A stretch of DNA of 64,000 nt from Tetracentron sinense (taxonomy: Eukaryota > Streptophyta > Magnoliopsida > Trochodendrales > Trochodendraceae). The notes below the pieces were generated by a model. The model ran no database searches, was not told the DNA's origin, and was given only the letters and a program-made list of their open reading frames with translations. The stretch lies in assembly GCA_015143295.1 (NCBI GenBank), contig JABCRI010000923.1:1-64000 (forward strand). The letters are read 5' to 3'. Every line of letters begins with the position of its first letter. Position 1 is the first letter of the stretch. The position numbers and the translations under genes were made by a program. Shown piece by piece: positions 12,812 to 25,281 of the stretch.

Positions 12812-13331
12812 AGAAGATTTTGCAGAGTAACACAAAAAATAAATTGGTTCTGAAGTGGGTGATTAGTTATGCCCCCCTAGTGCAGTAGGAACAATTTGTA
12901 ATTTTCATTTTTCAGTCTAAGATTTATTATTATTTTATTCTATATATTGTTGTCACTCAACGTGATGTATAAATTGTTTTATGTTTTCTATTTAAAGAGC
13001 AGGGTTATTTCAGACAACTGAACATCTTCAAGTTTATGTGATGCATGCCATTTTATGTATTGGAACTGAAACCAAAATGATAAAATTCGCAACTTCAAGC
13101 ACCTCTGTTATAGTTTGCCTCCAATACAATACAATTATCTGCTCTCTTTCTAGGGCATGATCTTAGAACTTTTCGTGGAATCTCCAAAGCATTTCGTGTG
13201 AAGCTTGTATGAAACATTCTTACTAAGAAGCCTAAACTGATCGAGATTTTAAATTTTCTAAAGTGGATATGAAGGTTTTGTGGAACATTACATATAATTT
13301 AAATGCTTTGATGTGGTTGATCTGCCATGTC
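12812..13331 (+). other. 3' UTR and 3' flank of copy B
   Basis: Closely matches 47354-47880 behind copy D. Contains a possible AATAAA polyadenylation signal near 12837 and the shared tract ending 'gccatgtcgat' at 13331. After that the match to copy D's flank stops abruptly. Confidence 0.6.
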
Positions 13332-13534
13332 GATATTTGGGTGCCCAAGAGTGCTAGCAACAGTGGCATTATTCCGAACATTTCCACAGGCGGAAGGGTA
13401 GCTATAACACGTGGAGATGTTTGCCAATTTTACTGTCTTTTGCAAATTAAAAAAACAGCCATCAAGTTGCGTCTTTGGAAGATATGGAGCTCACTCACAA
13501 CCCTAATGTGACAATAAAATAATTCATAAGTTTT
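13332..13534. other. Unassigned sequence
   Basis: No homology to the copy D flank and no gene seen. This marks the left edge of the rearranged B-C interval. Confidence 0.4.
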
Positions 13535-13840
13535 TTTTATGACCAATAGTCACCTCCTCGTGCCAAGGAGGGGACTATTCCTCCTTGCTCTCACAGACCC
13601 TTTGAACTGTACTTAAAAAATTAATCACCTCTTGTGGTTAATTAAATTTATTTTAAATATTTTTTTCTAGAAACCAAGGGTAGATGTGTGAACCCTAGGG
13701 GTGACTGAATCTTAACCACAGTTAATGGAAGTAAAAAAGGGGACACATGGCCCCAAAAAGGAGGGATGAGACGGTAACTCACCTCCTCGCCACAGGAGGT
13801 GGCTATTTTCTTTTTTTTATAACACAAACTAAGACACAAG
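13535..13840. repeat. Foldback MITE-like element with hairpin ends
   Basis: The left end holds a hairpin 'atagtcacctcct' ... 'aggaggggactat' (about 13546-13576). The right end holds 'actcacctcct' ... 'aggaggtggctat' (about 13778-13807). Between them is 'tagatgtgtgaaccctaggg' and a GGGACACATGGCCCC tract. The right half matches 60605-60790 well. The layout also resembles the element at 57976-58358, whose two ends are palindromes as well. Confidence 0.5.
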
Positions 13841-14070
13841 CTCTACTTTTTAACTCAAAAATATAAGCTTTTATAATGAACCATGAGAGGGTTCTATTCT
13901 AGGTGTGTTCTTCACGCTCAATAACTATGTGTGACAATGAAACGCAGCTATTTTTGAAAAACACTTGCAGATACGTTTCTACAGTTACATATCGGATATC
14001 GGCCCAACAGCGATATTTTTGCGTGCGAAATAAGTTTAGAACAGCCAGTCCAAGTTTCCAACCATATAAA

Positions 14071-14105
14071 TGAAGACTGGTGGTGCCGGAAAGATCACTC
14101 TGATC
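14071..14105 (+). pseudogene. Possible PDR NBD2 Walker A remnant of copy C
   Basis: 'ggtggtgccggaaagatcac' plus 'tctgat' matches copy B's NBD2 Walker A codons (GGTGCTGGTAAGACC ACTCTGAT) with few differences. It lies directly before the LINE. PDR sequence resumes at about 25271-25281 (GNITISG equivalent), so the LINE may have entered just after the P-loop codons of copy C. Sequence upstream of 14071 aligns only weakly, so this could be chance. Confidence 0.35.
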
Positions 14106-14152
14106 ATTATGCAAGTTGGATGTTGGAATGTGAGGGGGTTTAAATAATCAAG

Positions 14153-17100
14153 TCTAGGAAACTTCGTAGGATCGTCAATCCAAATCATCGAGTAGAGGCG
14201 ATTGTGGATATAAACCAATAACATAGATCGACCCCCTTAAATCAGATCCGGGTGATAGAAACCATTAGAGAGTATCATAATACATGCCCTTGTCTCTATT
14301 ATATATAGAGAATCATCCGATGCCTATATGGCTATATGTAACCGACACTTTTATAGCTGTCATTATACTATCTGGTCAAGAGTTTCGGATCCCTTCATGA
14401 TGACTTAATCAAATGGCTATTACAATCAATAATTCTAATACTCTCACTTGGCTTTAAGAGTCATTTTACATAACATTTACTGTAGAATTATTTAAAAATT
14501 ATGTCCAATAAACATTTTCTTTATTAATGATTTAACAACCATTATTTCAGGTGATGAGATCTAGAAGAATATAAATTCTTATTTCTCAATCACATCTCTG
14601 ACACATTATTATACTTTTATTAGCATATTAAAGTCAGCTCGATTCTTGGAGTATAAATTTTATGGATTCATCAATCTTTACCAACTTCAATTTATAAATG
14701 AAGTGTTTTAACCTGATGACTTCTCAAGCAGTACCATATCATGGTTACTTTGCTTTGACAGAGGTATAATTATTGTTGTTCTACAACACCTCTCGTAGGG
14801 TAAACATATAACCGGATATCAACATTCATTTTGTCCAGGTTATCACCCTAATTAGCATTTTAAATTCATATCTATAGTCTTACCCTACAAGGGTTAACCA
14901 CTAAACAATTTGGTTTGTCCACGCAAATTTAAGGGTTCTCCCAACATGTTTTTCTGACCATTTAAGCAATTTTGGTTTTTCCACGCCATCCTACGGGTTC
15001 TCCCAAAATTCTTTTTCAGACCACTAAACCATTTGGTTTTTCCATGCTAACCTGCTGGTTCTTCCAAAATACTTATCTGAATTTTTTCAAAATGCTTCTA
15101 TGAGCATTAAGCGATTTGGTTTTTTCATGCTAACTTGCAGGTTCTCCCAACATGCTTTTTATGTGCTAAGCCATTTGATTTTTCCATGCTAACTTGCGGG
15201 TTCTCCCAAAATGCTTTTCTATTTATGTCTAACTTTGACATTTGCACTAACGCATATTGATCATCAATTTATGAGGTCTTTACCACACTCTACCACGGAT
15301 TAACTCATCATATATATCAATTAGCCGTGAAATTTGTTCACTACAATACATGTGATTTTTCATCACTTTCACAATTTTGATTATCAAGTCATGAGAATTT
15401 TCCACGTTAAATTAACGGGTTTGCTCTTCATACTTGTATTATGATTATTAAACTATGAAATAATTCCTCGTAATTATGCAAGCTTGTTCATCATGCTTAA
15501 TTTTCGAATATATGACTATTATTCATTTCATATTATAGGCATTAACTTATATTCTATTGTCACTAAAGCATGAAGTTATTTTACACTATCATTTGTGTGT
15601 CTTCCATCATGCATATCCTATTGATCATTATCAATATAATTGACATATAGACAATGTATAGTTATTAATTTAATTTAAGAGAATGACAATCTGAAATTAT
15701 GCTCCCACTATTCTATACATGTCTAAAAGGACAGTATATTAGTCACATGCTAATCTTATCTGTTAATTATCAATTAACATGGATCAAGTTAAGGTTATAG
15801 CTTCTCAAACCAATGTTATTAACTATGTTATGCGTACACTCTAAATTTTATGTTCATCACATTATCGTTAGTGTATTCTATCTAGTCATAAAATTCATAT
15901 ATGACCAACAAACATATCATGCAATATATCACAAACATATAATGCAATATTAAGCACAAGAAATTAACTGATAATGTAAAGAGTTTGAGTTTCAGAAATC
16001 TGACCGTTCATTGGTAAGAAATCTAACCGTTCATTGGTAGGTATTACCAATGCGAGTTTGTACACCACATGATTTTCTGAACTGCACCTTACTCTTTATT
16101 GTGTCCCCGCATCTCCAGGATTACGCTGATTCAAAAGGATCCGAAATCGGATTTATAACGGATCTGATATTGCAGAAAATGTAGAACAATACCCAATAAG
16201 GGTGTGTGCGCTTAACATCCTATCCAAAATAAATGTGGTTGGTTTGTGTACACCTCCGGCTTACCTATAGCTGCCTTGGCTTGGCTTAATAGGCTTGACT
16301 TCTCTCACAAGCAACCTAGCCAACTGTCAAATCAATTAAATGACCAAGATAATAAAGCCTTTTAGCTAGCATATGTTCTTTTGATGAATATGCTCAACAC
16401 CATATAAAAGCACTTAGCCTTTATCTCTTTACGTTTTCTTTCAAATGTCACTTGTACATGTAAAGCTAATACAATAAACAAATGTCACTTGTACATGTAA
16501 AGCTAATACAATAAACAAATGTATTAGCCCAACACTTGAAAGAATCTCATTTAATCCTTATCCTCTCATCCGTCTTCGATGGAGAGAAAATTAAAATGTC
16601 TGTTTCGTTTGAAAACTGAAGGAATTCAAATCGCTTGAATGGGGGACGTTGGGATGAGATAATCGTTATTATCAATTGAGCTTTCTTGGTCGGAATTCTC
16701 ATAGTTTGGTAGTTGATGGCTTCATGTTTGGGGTTCATTCTGTTGCAGAACAACATTGTTCCTTTTCTCCAACAGAATAGCAACACTTGTGTTGTGAGAG
16801 AATCCGGATCACATACTCTGCCAAACTCTTTACATTTTCCATATCCTTCACACTCTCATTCCCGTGAGCGTCGTTACAGCTACCAGTGACCACGGTCATT
16901 AAGGAAACGACTCTTTTAAATATCTAACGTCGTGCAAAACCGCCATAAATGTCACCGTTGGCCACCATTCGCCGCACTGATTGCTCTAGATGCAAAGGAT
17001 TCGAGGGTAACATCATCTCTGGCGTTGAAATTCAATATCTCAGTTGATCTGCAGTTCATGGTTACTGGATCATGGTAGTGAGGATATTCATGCTCACAAT

Positions 17101-18087
17101 ACAGATTTGCCCTTGATCTATTAACTCAAAGCAAATCGAGCATGAATCCGATGAAGTGCCAAATGATAGTCCTGCATCAACCCATTCAAAACTCTCTGTA
17201 TGTCTCAGCTCCATCCAATAACCCCACATGCCTGTTAGTGCTGCCGATTCTTCTATAGGCAAAGAAGTTATAGTCGCTGGTGATGTGGTTTTGTGGCTAG
17301 GCAGTCCGTGGCCGATGCATCTGCTAGCCATCATTCACTACCGACTGAATTGTTGTGACGATCGGGATACTTCTAATTAGAAGACAGATCGAGACCTTCT
17401 TCATCACTGAAGTGTGTATCATGGCCAACAGTGGAATCATTGGTAGACATCCTTGAAGTATCACCGTTGATCATGCTTGAACAGCTCAAATTCAGTTTAT
17501 CGCCACCACCTCCTTCAATAGGTCCCATTCTGTCACTGCGCCAGAAAATTGGATTTGAATTCTAGTTCAACCCTGACCGATTCCCAAGCATGTGCATAGC
17601 AGCAGTAGGAAATAGATGACACGGAGCCTCTACATGTGTAGATCGTGGTAGGTTTTTCATCTCCACAAATCCTCCATTGCAGTCAGGGATAGATGATAGT
17701 GTCTTGAGCCCAAACCCAAATCGACTAGTTGTATCCATAATAATAACAGTAAGACTAACCCATTGAATACACCTCGTAGGCTTTGATACCAATTGTAAGA
17801 AACTTCGTAGGATCATCAATCCAAATCATCGAGTAGAGGCGATTGTGGATGTAAACCAACAACATAGATCGACCCCCTTAAACCAGATCCGGGTGATAGA
17901 AACCATTAGAGAGTATCATAATACATGCCCTTGTCTTTATTATATATAGAGACTCACCCGTAACTGATGCCTATATGGCTATATGTAACCGACGCTTTTA
18001 TGGTTATCGTTACACTATCTGGTCAAGAGTTTCGGATCCCTTCATAATGACTCAATCAAATGGCTATTACAGCCAATAATTCTAATA
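14153..18087 (-). mobile_element. Non-autonomous Copia-like LTR element (LARD type), inserted in the LINE
   Basis: Two LTRs, 14153-14440 (3' LTR) and 17794-18087 (5' LTR), about 290 bp each. A primer-binding site resembling the initiator-Met tRNA complement is at 17780-17791 next to the right LTR, and a Copia-style polypurine tract adjoins the left LTR (reads CCAAGTGAGAG on the minus strand). Five-base target duplication TCAAG lies on both sides (14148-14152, 18088-18092). The 3.35 kb interior shows no recognisable gag or pol, so it probably depended on a partner element. By eye the LTRs differ at about 19 sites, mostly transitions (about 6-7%), which suggests a few million years, depending on the rate used. 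Confidence 0.85.
14885..15235. repeat. Imperfect tandem repeat inside the LARD
   Basis: About five units of roughly 60-80 bp, each carrying AAGC.ATTTGGTTTTTCCATGCTAAC-like sequence followed by 'gggttctcccaa'. It lies in the 3' part of the element (minus-strand sense). No coding function seen. Confidence 0.65.
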
Positions 18088-18714
18088 TCAAGCTCGTCAA
18101 TGTGAAGTGAAGGACTTCATTAAATACTTCAAGCTGAGTGTAGTAGCGTTGGTGGAGACTAAGGTTAAGCAAAGTAGTGCGAATAAGATTATGCAAAGGC
18201 TTTTTAAGGGCTGGCACATCAGTGACAATTACAACTGGAGTGGTTCTGGCCGTATTTGGATCCTTTGGGACCCCTCTGAGGTTCAACTGATGATGGTGGG
18301 GGGATCCATGCAAGCTATGCATATGTTAGCTATCCGTCCAAATTGGATAGCCCCTATTTTACTATCCTTTGTTTATGGTTCCAACCTAAAGTCTAAGCGA
18401 ACTGAGCTTTGAGGGACATATCCAATATGTCCAGGTTGTATGACATTCCCTTGGCTGTTCTAGGGGACTTCAATACCATGGTGACTAGATCTGAGAAGAG
18501 GGGAGGATGTCATGTTGCTTTGAACGCACTTTCGGATGTCCGAGATTGCCTGTCCATAGCTAAATTGGGGGATATGAACTGGAAAGGACCATTGCTTACT
18601 TGGTCAAACCGAAGTGTAGGGCCTGGGCTTATTGATTGCAAGCTGGATAGGTGCATGGCTAATGTCGAATGGATTCAAGGCTTTCCGAATTCTGAAGCTG
18701 AAAAAGTTCGGTGA

Positions 18715-21700
18715 AACCTCAAATCCGATGTTTGAGTTGAGAATCTCACAAGTTCAAGGGGATGGTTCGGTTTCCCTAAATGTCTATCTACCCTTTTGAT
18801 GATTTTAACAATTAAGTTATTAACTTAAGGGATAATAAAATTTAAGTGCGGAAATAGAAAACCAAGCAAATCATAACACAAGAATTTTTACGTGGAAACT
18901 CTTCCGGGAAAAACCACGGGACTTAGTCTAGCCATGAGAATCCACTAAGACAAAGTAAACAAGAACTTACAAGACTCGAACTTGACTCATTCGGACTCAA
19001 CACTATGATCCTTCAGTTCTTAGTCCTCCACGCTTCGAAAAGTCATCACATACTCTCAAGTCTCGTGATCAACTACAGTCACTCGTACTTCTCTTTATGT
19101 CTCAAAAACAATCCACGATCTTCCGATCGATCTCCGTCAATGACGGCTTCGGATTCCACCGACCAAATCACACTACCACGATCCTTCTTGGATCGATCTC
19201 CTTCGCAAAGGATCCGGAACACTCCGACCAAGTTGTTCTATCCAGAATGGGTTGATGGTTTGATAGAAATTAACACCTAGATAGACTCCCTCAATGGACA
19301 AGTCCAAACAAGTAAAACTTAAACTTTGGGCTTATAAACTCTAGGTTGAATGCACTAACAAAGAGGGTAGAGAAGAACAATTCTCATAAGTTCTATAACC
19401 TCTGGAGAAACTTAAAAACACTCTCCACACACTCCCAAGGTTGTGCTCCACGAACTAGAAGGGTTCAAATTATATAGAGGATCAAAAACCATGGTTAGAA
19501 GTTGCTAAAACAGTTTAAAAACCAAAAAGGCAAGCAAGGAATCGCATTTGGAAAACTCCCATATCAGGGTCGACCCAACTACTCCACTTAGGTTGACCCA
19601 AGTATCCTCCAGTGTAGAGACCCGAATCTTTTTCATGTCTTTATTACAAGTATTAGGGGTATTATAGTCCTTGTGATGTTTTAATGTTTATGTATTTATA
19701 TCTAATTGGTATAGTGTGATTAAGGCTTAATCAAACTTGTAAATGGAGGGATGTCATATCACACTCTGAACTTTAGGAAGCTCTAGTTTTTGCACCGTTT
19801 ATTGGAATTGAATGATTCTTGAACCATCAGAAAGGTATTAGAACCCTCTTCGAGGTTCATGTGTAATGTTTTTCCATATTTTTAGTCTAAGGTAAGTCAA
19901 AAGTGCGTTTTCCGACGTTTTTGTCTGATGGAATTGCAGCTCAGTCAACTTTGGGGATAATTTGGTCCATAAATGAAAGGGAATTTGAAAATTCTAAAAC
20001 ATCAGAAATATTCATTTTCGAAAGATGAATCCAATGCAAGTTGAATCATCAAAATCCGATGAACGAGTCAAAAGTTATGGCCAAAACAGTAAAATTGGTC
20101 AAAAATCTGCAGTACACCGATCGCTAGAGATCGCTCGGTCCACAACCGATCGCTCGGTCCAAATTAACGATCGATCAATTAACAACTGATCGATTGGAAG
20201 CTATCGACAAGTTAACTAATTTATATGGAAAAATTTTCCAGAGAGGGTGTTTTCAACCGATCGCTCGATCATAAATAGCGATCGATCGGTCTTTCGTGTT
20301 TTTGCAGAATTTCAGTAAGGGCTTTTAGGTCATTTGGCCCTTAAACCTTGGGGCTATAAATAGGGGGTTCTATTTCGAGGTATTAGAATACTCTACCTAT
20401 TTCTAACTTAATTTGGCAAAAAGGGAAAGAAAAACCTAGGATTTTGATAGAGAGATTGCTTAGAGAAGAATGAGATAGCTTGGATATCGCAAGGAAAGCT
20501 TGGAGATCGTCCTCAAAGCTTCCCTAAATTATCTTGGGAGTGATTTGGATCCAAGCAAAGGATCCCTAAGGTCGATATACTATTCTAATCAACTCTATTA
20601 TAAGTGAATGTTAATATAATAGAAATGATAGAAATAAAAATTAGATGTGTTTTTCCCTATTTTATATGAAGTAAGCGATTATAGATGGAAATATGGATTT
20701 AATGATGTGGATAGAATATATGGAGGATGGAAAATACTATGGAGGATGGATGAGTGTGTGGGTGTGGATTGAATTTGAGTTAGGTGGATGGATTATTGTG
20801 TGAAGAAATGTTGGAAATGTGAAAAGGCTATGAGCTCATAATCTACGTACCCAAGATGTTTGTGAAAATACTTGAGAGGATAAATACTAATATACTACTA
20901 TGGAATTGTAAGAAATTGATTATGAATTGTGCTAAAAATCGTGATAAGATATGTATATGTGATTATTTGTTAAGTATGTCTACTTACTTGCATGGAAATT
21001 GATAGTCGGGAAGGTAAGTACTTAGAGGAAAGTCTCTCAAACCTAGAATTCTCTAACTATTTGGTATGGGACAGTATACTGGAGTTTCCATGGTGGGAGA
21101 TTGGAATCTAAGCAATTACCAACTCGAAAGTTAATTTCGACGCTTAAGCACAGATGCACGTGTATATTAAGATAAAAGTCTCACAAGTCACACATGTGGA
21201 CCACAAGCATAAGCATGATATACGTATGACATTCTGAATAAGCATAAGCATGGCATGGTCCGTATCTGCTAAGAACGGCATGTCCATTTTATAATTTCTT
21301 AGGCATGGTCCGTATCTGCCAAGAACGGCATGTCACACCACTGTATGATCTGAATAAGCACATAAGCATAAGCATCTCACAAGCACGTGGTCTTATAAGC
21401 ATAAGCATCTCATAAGTATATAGTCTTCTAAGTCCAAAGCTCTCACATATACACGAGTCAAGGTAATGATGTGATATATATAAGCACATGTTCTTCCGTA
21501 CTCTGATTATGTTATTATGATATTGGATATGGTTCTAACTAAGTGCAGGTATATTATGTTGTTGGTTGGATTTTATATACACCGAGTACTTTTGTACTTA
21601 GCCAAACTTTATCTTGACAGGTTTAGAGTAGGAGCACACGGCGGAGCCGTGGATTGAGGAGGCATACGTTGAGGAAGGAGGAGAAGGTGAGCCTTCCGAG

Positions 21701-22585
21701 GAGGGATTCGGAGGCTTGGATGGTTACACCTACTAGTTCATGTTTGTTTTGTTTAAGAGTTTGGTAATAAACCTTTTTAGATGATGTTGCTCATTGGATT
21801 ACTTTACAGTTGAGTATTAGACATTTTGTTTATGTTGAATTTTATTATGTTGGGCAGATGACCGTTGTACAGGATGGTTTGAGTTTTATAAAATCGGAAT
21901 TTTATTACTCTCATTTTTGGAGACTCGTGTAGTAAGTCTTGTATGTATGGATTTTAAGCAAGTTTAAGTGATGTGACGATTCCAAAGTCCTATTTTAACC
22001 TTGTAGGATTTTGGGGTCGTGACATCCAGGGTCGACCCTCAAATATGCAACATTCTGCCCAAAAGCACCATACAAAGTTTTGGCTCTTTAGGGTCGACCC
22101 AAAACGCCTAAGGTCGACCCTGAGGTGAAATTTTTTTTTAAAACTTCATTTTTAGCTCTCGCTCCCTTGACAAAAGCTGTAGCTCTTTTCGACGCGATCG
22201 ATTTAATATGTTATAAAGCAAAATCCGAGCTACAGTTTGGGAGATATGCCACCTACAAGAAACCTTGGTTTTTTGAAAAATTTCAGCATTTTGAACTTGT
22301 TTTGCACTGCTTATCTCATCACGTAGGGTCCATATGGTTAGTCTACATCACTTACCACCTAAGGTATGATATTAGAATTATTCTAAGTCAATTCTCACCT
22401 ATGGTCACATGGTATCAAGGTCACTTACCATCCTATGAAGGAAATGATCAACCGAGTCTTCAACTGCCTTCAACTTCACTTGTTTGCGGATGCTTGACGG
22501 AAATGACACGAGATACACACCTAGACACCTAGACTCACTTGTTTTGATACCGGAATATGCCAACACAAAAAACATGGACTTTACA
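18715..22585. mobile_element. LTR-retrotransposon fragment (probable Copia LTR plus primer-binding site) in the LINE
   Basis: A sequence beginning TGAAACCTC near 18715 and ending CTATGGTCACA near 22409 looks like one LTR of about 1.3 kb once the nested solo LTR at 19613-22024 is discounted. TGGTATCAAGG at about 22410-22421 resembles an initiator-Met primer-binding site. It carries several GGGTCGACCC-type palindromes. The right boundary with the LINE is unclear (22530-22590). It is a broken fossil. Family assignment rests on the tRNA-site resemblance only. Confidence 0.5.
19613..22024 (-). mobile_element. Ty3/Gypsy solo LTR (2.4 kb)
   Basis: Read on the minus strand it starts TGTCACGACCCC and ends GGTCTCTACA, typical TG...CA termini of a Gypsy LTR. 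Five-base target duplication TCCAG lies at 19608-19612 and 22025-22029. No internal region, so this is a solo LTR left by recombination. The same family occurs in opposite orientation at 26871-29259. Contains clusters of CGATCGATCGG-like palindromes (about 20110-20300). Confidence 0.85.
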
Positions 22586-23822
22586 GAAGCGTTTTTTGTT
22601 GCAGGTAATACATCTGACCATGCCGAGATCATTGCCCGTTTTGAGTTGGATCACAGATCCCGTCCAAGTGCGTTCAAGTTTTATAATTTCTTGACTGAGC
22701 ATGAGGAGTTCTTGGAGGTTGTTTGAAGGACTTGGAGGTGCAGACCGGATGGAAATTCGATGTTCTGGCTTAAGTGCAAGTTAAAGGCTACTATGGCTGC
22801 CTTTCGATCATGGAGTCGTGATACTTTTGGCCATTTGGCTACTAAGATTGTCGTTGCAAAGGAGCGATGTAAGACAATTAATTGTGGCTGAGATGGAGCG
22901 CAGGTCGGACTGTTTAGCCCTCTAGATAAAGGAAAAACAAGCTAATATGGAATTGCAGAATCTCTTGAACATGGAGGAATCCAGGCTTCACCAACAGTCT
23001 AGAGTAAAATGGCTTAAGCTCAGTAGAAAAAATGCTTTTTTCTTCAAATGTTTGTCTGCTCGGAGGAATCGCAACCGTATTGACTCTAAAAGAGACTCAA
23101 AGGGCAATTTTCTCACTGAGCATAATGCAATAGCGAGGTGTGGGGTGGAGTATTTTTCCAATCTCCTTTCGGTAGGAGCTGAGGCTAACACGGATATGTG
23201 GCAAATGCCTATTACAAAATACCTGGAGGATGACAACAAAGAGTATATGGTGGGCAGGGTGTCAACCGAGGATATCAAAGAGGTTATACTTGGTTTTAAT
23301 GTGATAAGGCTCCGGGGCACGATGGATTCTCGGCTAAATTTTTCCAGGTGTGTTGGTCGGTGGTAGGATGGGATGTCACTAAAGCTAATCAAAAAAATTT
23401 CTCGAGTGGGCGGTTGCTTGGTGAGATGAACATGACTCTTATCTCCTTAATCCCCAAGGTGGAAAGACAGGAGAGTTTTGAGGATTTGATTTCCGTCCTA
23501 TTTTGGTGTGTAACATGATTTACAGGACTATCACTAAGCTCTTAACCATACAGTTGCAGAGGGTTATTCCTAAGCTCGTTGATGACTCCCAATTTGCATT
23601 TATTAAAGGGAGGCACATATCTGATAATGTTCTTCTTTGCCAGGAGTTGCTCTATGGATACCATTTGGCAAAAGGAAATCCTAGAATGGCGACCAAGATT
23701 GATATTTGGAAGGCTTATCACGATTCCCTCAACTAGAACTTTTTACAGATGGTGCTTGTTAGAGTTGGGAGCCCAGGTGTCTTAACCAACTGGGTGATGG
23801 AGTGTATTAGAGGCGCCCGTGA

Positions 23823-24093
23823 TATCTCCAAAGCATTTCCTGTGAAGCTTGTATGAAACATTCTTACTAAGAAGCCTAAACTGATTGAGAATTTAAAATT
23901 TCTAAAGTGGATATGAAGGTTTTGTAGAACATTACATATAATTTAAATGTTTTGAAGTGGTTGTTCAGCCATGTCGATGATGCGCCGGAGAATTCAAGGT
24001 TATAGACGAAATAAGTCAATAAAATAAAACAAAAACTACTTGAGGAATCTCCGTTTTTAGATTGAAGACTTGATAGTACTTCACAGTATGTAG
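23823..24093 (+). other. Copy of PDR class-beta 3' flank trapped in the LINE
   Basis: Matches 47729-47996 behind copy D over its whole length and 13180-13331 behind copy B over its first half. It abuts the LINE reverse-transcriptase sequence at 23822. It lies between the two halves of the LINE, so LINE reverse-transcriptase sequence has been replaced or displaced here. Non-coding. Confidence 0.8.
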
Positions 24094-24437
24094 GGGAGGG
24101 ACGAAAATCCCAAAGTTTCGAGGGGGATTAAGCCCCGCTTGGGCCCCATGTGGCTCTGCACATGCACATATCCTACGTCTTTCACCAAATACAGATGAGT
24201 CACTCTACATTTTTTTTAATAACACACCAAAACACACACACTCTATACAAGACACACACCCAGGCCACAAAAAGAAAACTGATTTTATTGAATTCTTAAG
24301 ATGATTACAAAGAGACCCAGCTAGGGTTTATATAGATAATAATATCTAGATAAATATAGAAACTAAATCAGTCCATTTCTAATCTAATACTATTTAAATC
24401 CTAGTCACAATCTCAATCTCATTCTAAATCCAAATCT
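24094..24437. other. Unassigned sequence between PDR-flank fragment and LINE 3' part
   Basis: Non-coding, with CA-rich tracts (about 24230-24265). It does not match the rest of the window. It could be part of another insertion, but no terminal repeats or target duplication are evident. Confidence 0.4.
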
Positions 24438-25281
24438 TTCAATCAAAATTGGCTGGACCCGTGGCATCTAAAGGTGTCCTTCTTCCTAAACTCAGATGGC
24501 AGTGGTTCCCTATGGCTGGAATACACCAGATGGACACCATTTCGAGGGCGAGAGTTAATAACTAGTGGAGTATTTTGCTCCTACTAATCCGAGCCTTTAT
24601 GAGCTTTGGGACGAATTCCATCTAGTGAGAACCACTGGTGAAGCCCATGATGATAGGGTGGTGTTGACGGCTAGTGCTAACGGGAAGTTTAGTATCAGCT
24701 CGGCTTGGGAAGTGATTAGGCAACGTCGACTAGTGGTTAGGTGGCATCACCTTGCCTGGTTCCCCAAACAATATCCCTCGGCACTCTTTTGTCGCCAACC
24801 GTTGCTGACCCAAGATAAGTTGGTCCAATGAGGTGTGCTTTCTAATGCGAATTGTGTTCTGTGCAATGAGCCCATGGAGGACATCGATCATCTTTTTTGC
24901 TCCTGCTAGTTTGCAAAGGATGTCTGGTTCCATGTCCTCGAGTCCCTCCTTCTCAGTAGAAAATCTTTTGTTCGGTGGAGTGAGACTGTCGCGTGGTTTG
25001 CTCGTAAGAGTAAAGGTACAAACTATTAATCCAAGTTATGCAAATTTTCCTTTTGTGCTTTTATCTATCACCTATGGACGGAGTGAAAAAACAGGAGCTT
25101 TGATCGAGCCTTTTGTACTCCCACTAGTATTGTTATCCGCATCCAAGAGGATGTTTCCTTGAAAGTGGACTGGAAGGACCCTATCATGGACAACCTAGCT
25201 AATTGAAGCCTGGCTAAAGTTTGGAACGGTAGTGCTATGTGGGCCTTGAGGCCTAAGAGGTGGGTGGCCTGGAAGCATCAC

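Larger units (their letters stand above)
14106..25272 (+). mobile_element. L1-type LINE, fragmented and interrupted by later insertions
   Basis: Non-LTR retrotransposon of the plant L1 type. The ORF2 start reads MQVGCWNVRGF at 14109. Endonuclease continues after an insertion at 18093-18714 (VVALVETKVKQ, VLGDFNTM). The linker and N-terminal reverse transcriptase are at about 22590-23822 (TSDHAEI, SAFKFYNFLTEH, PGHDGFSAKFF, LISLIPKV, QFAFIKGRHISDNVLL, MATKIDI.KAY). The C-terminal part with WLDPWHLKGVLLP, FSISSAWEVIRQR and the Cys/His zf-RVT region (CVLCNEPMEDIDHLF) is at about 24438-25272. The segment with the YADD catalytic motif is missing, replaced by 23823-24437. Several frameshifts and stops are present and no poly-A tail is seen. 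The two halves could in principle be separate insertions of related LINEs. Confidence 0.85.

Noticed and set aside
13180-24093. Reading the two PDR-flank copies (13180-13331 and 23823-24093) as target duplications of one giant insertion
   Set aside because: They are far too long and of unequal length for a transposition footprint. Recombination or repair is more likely.
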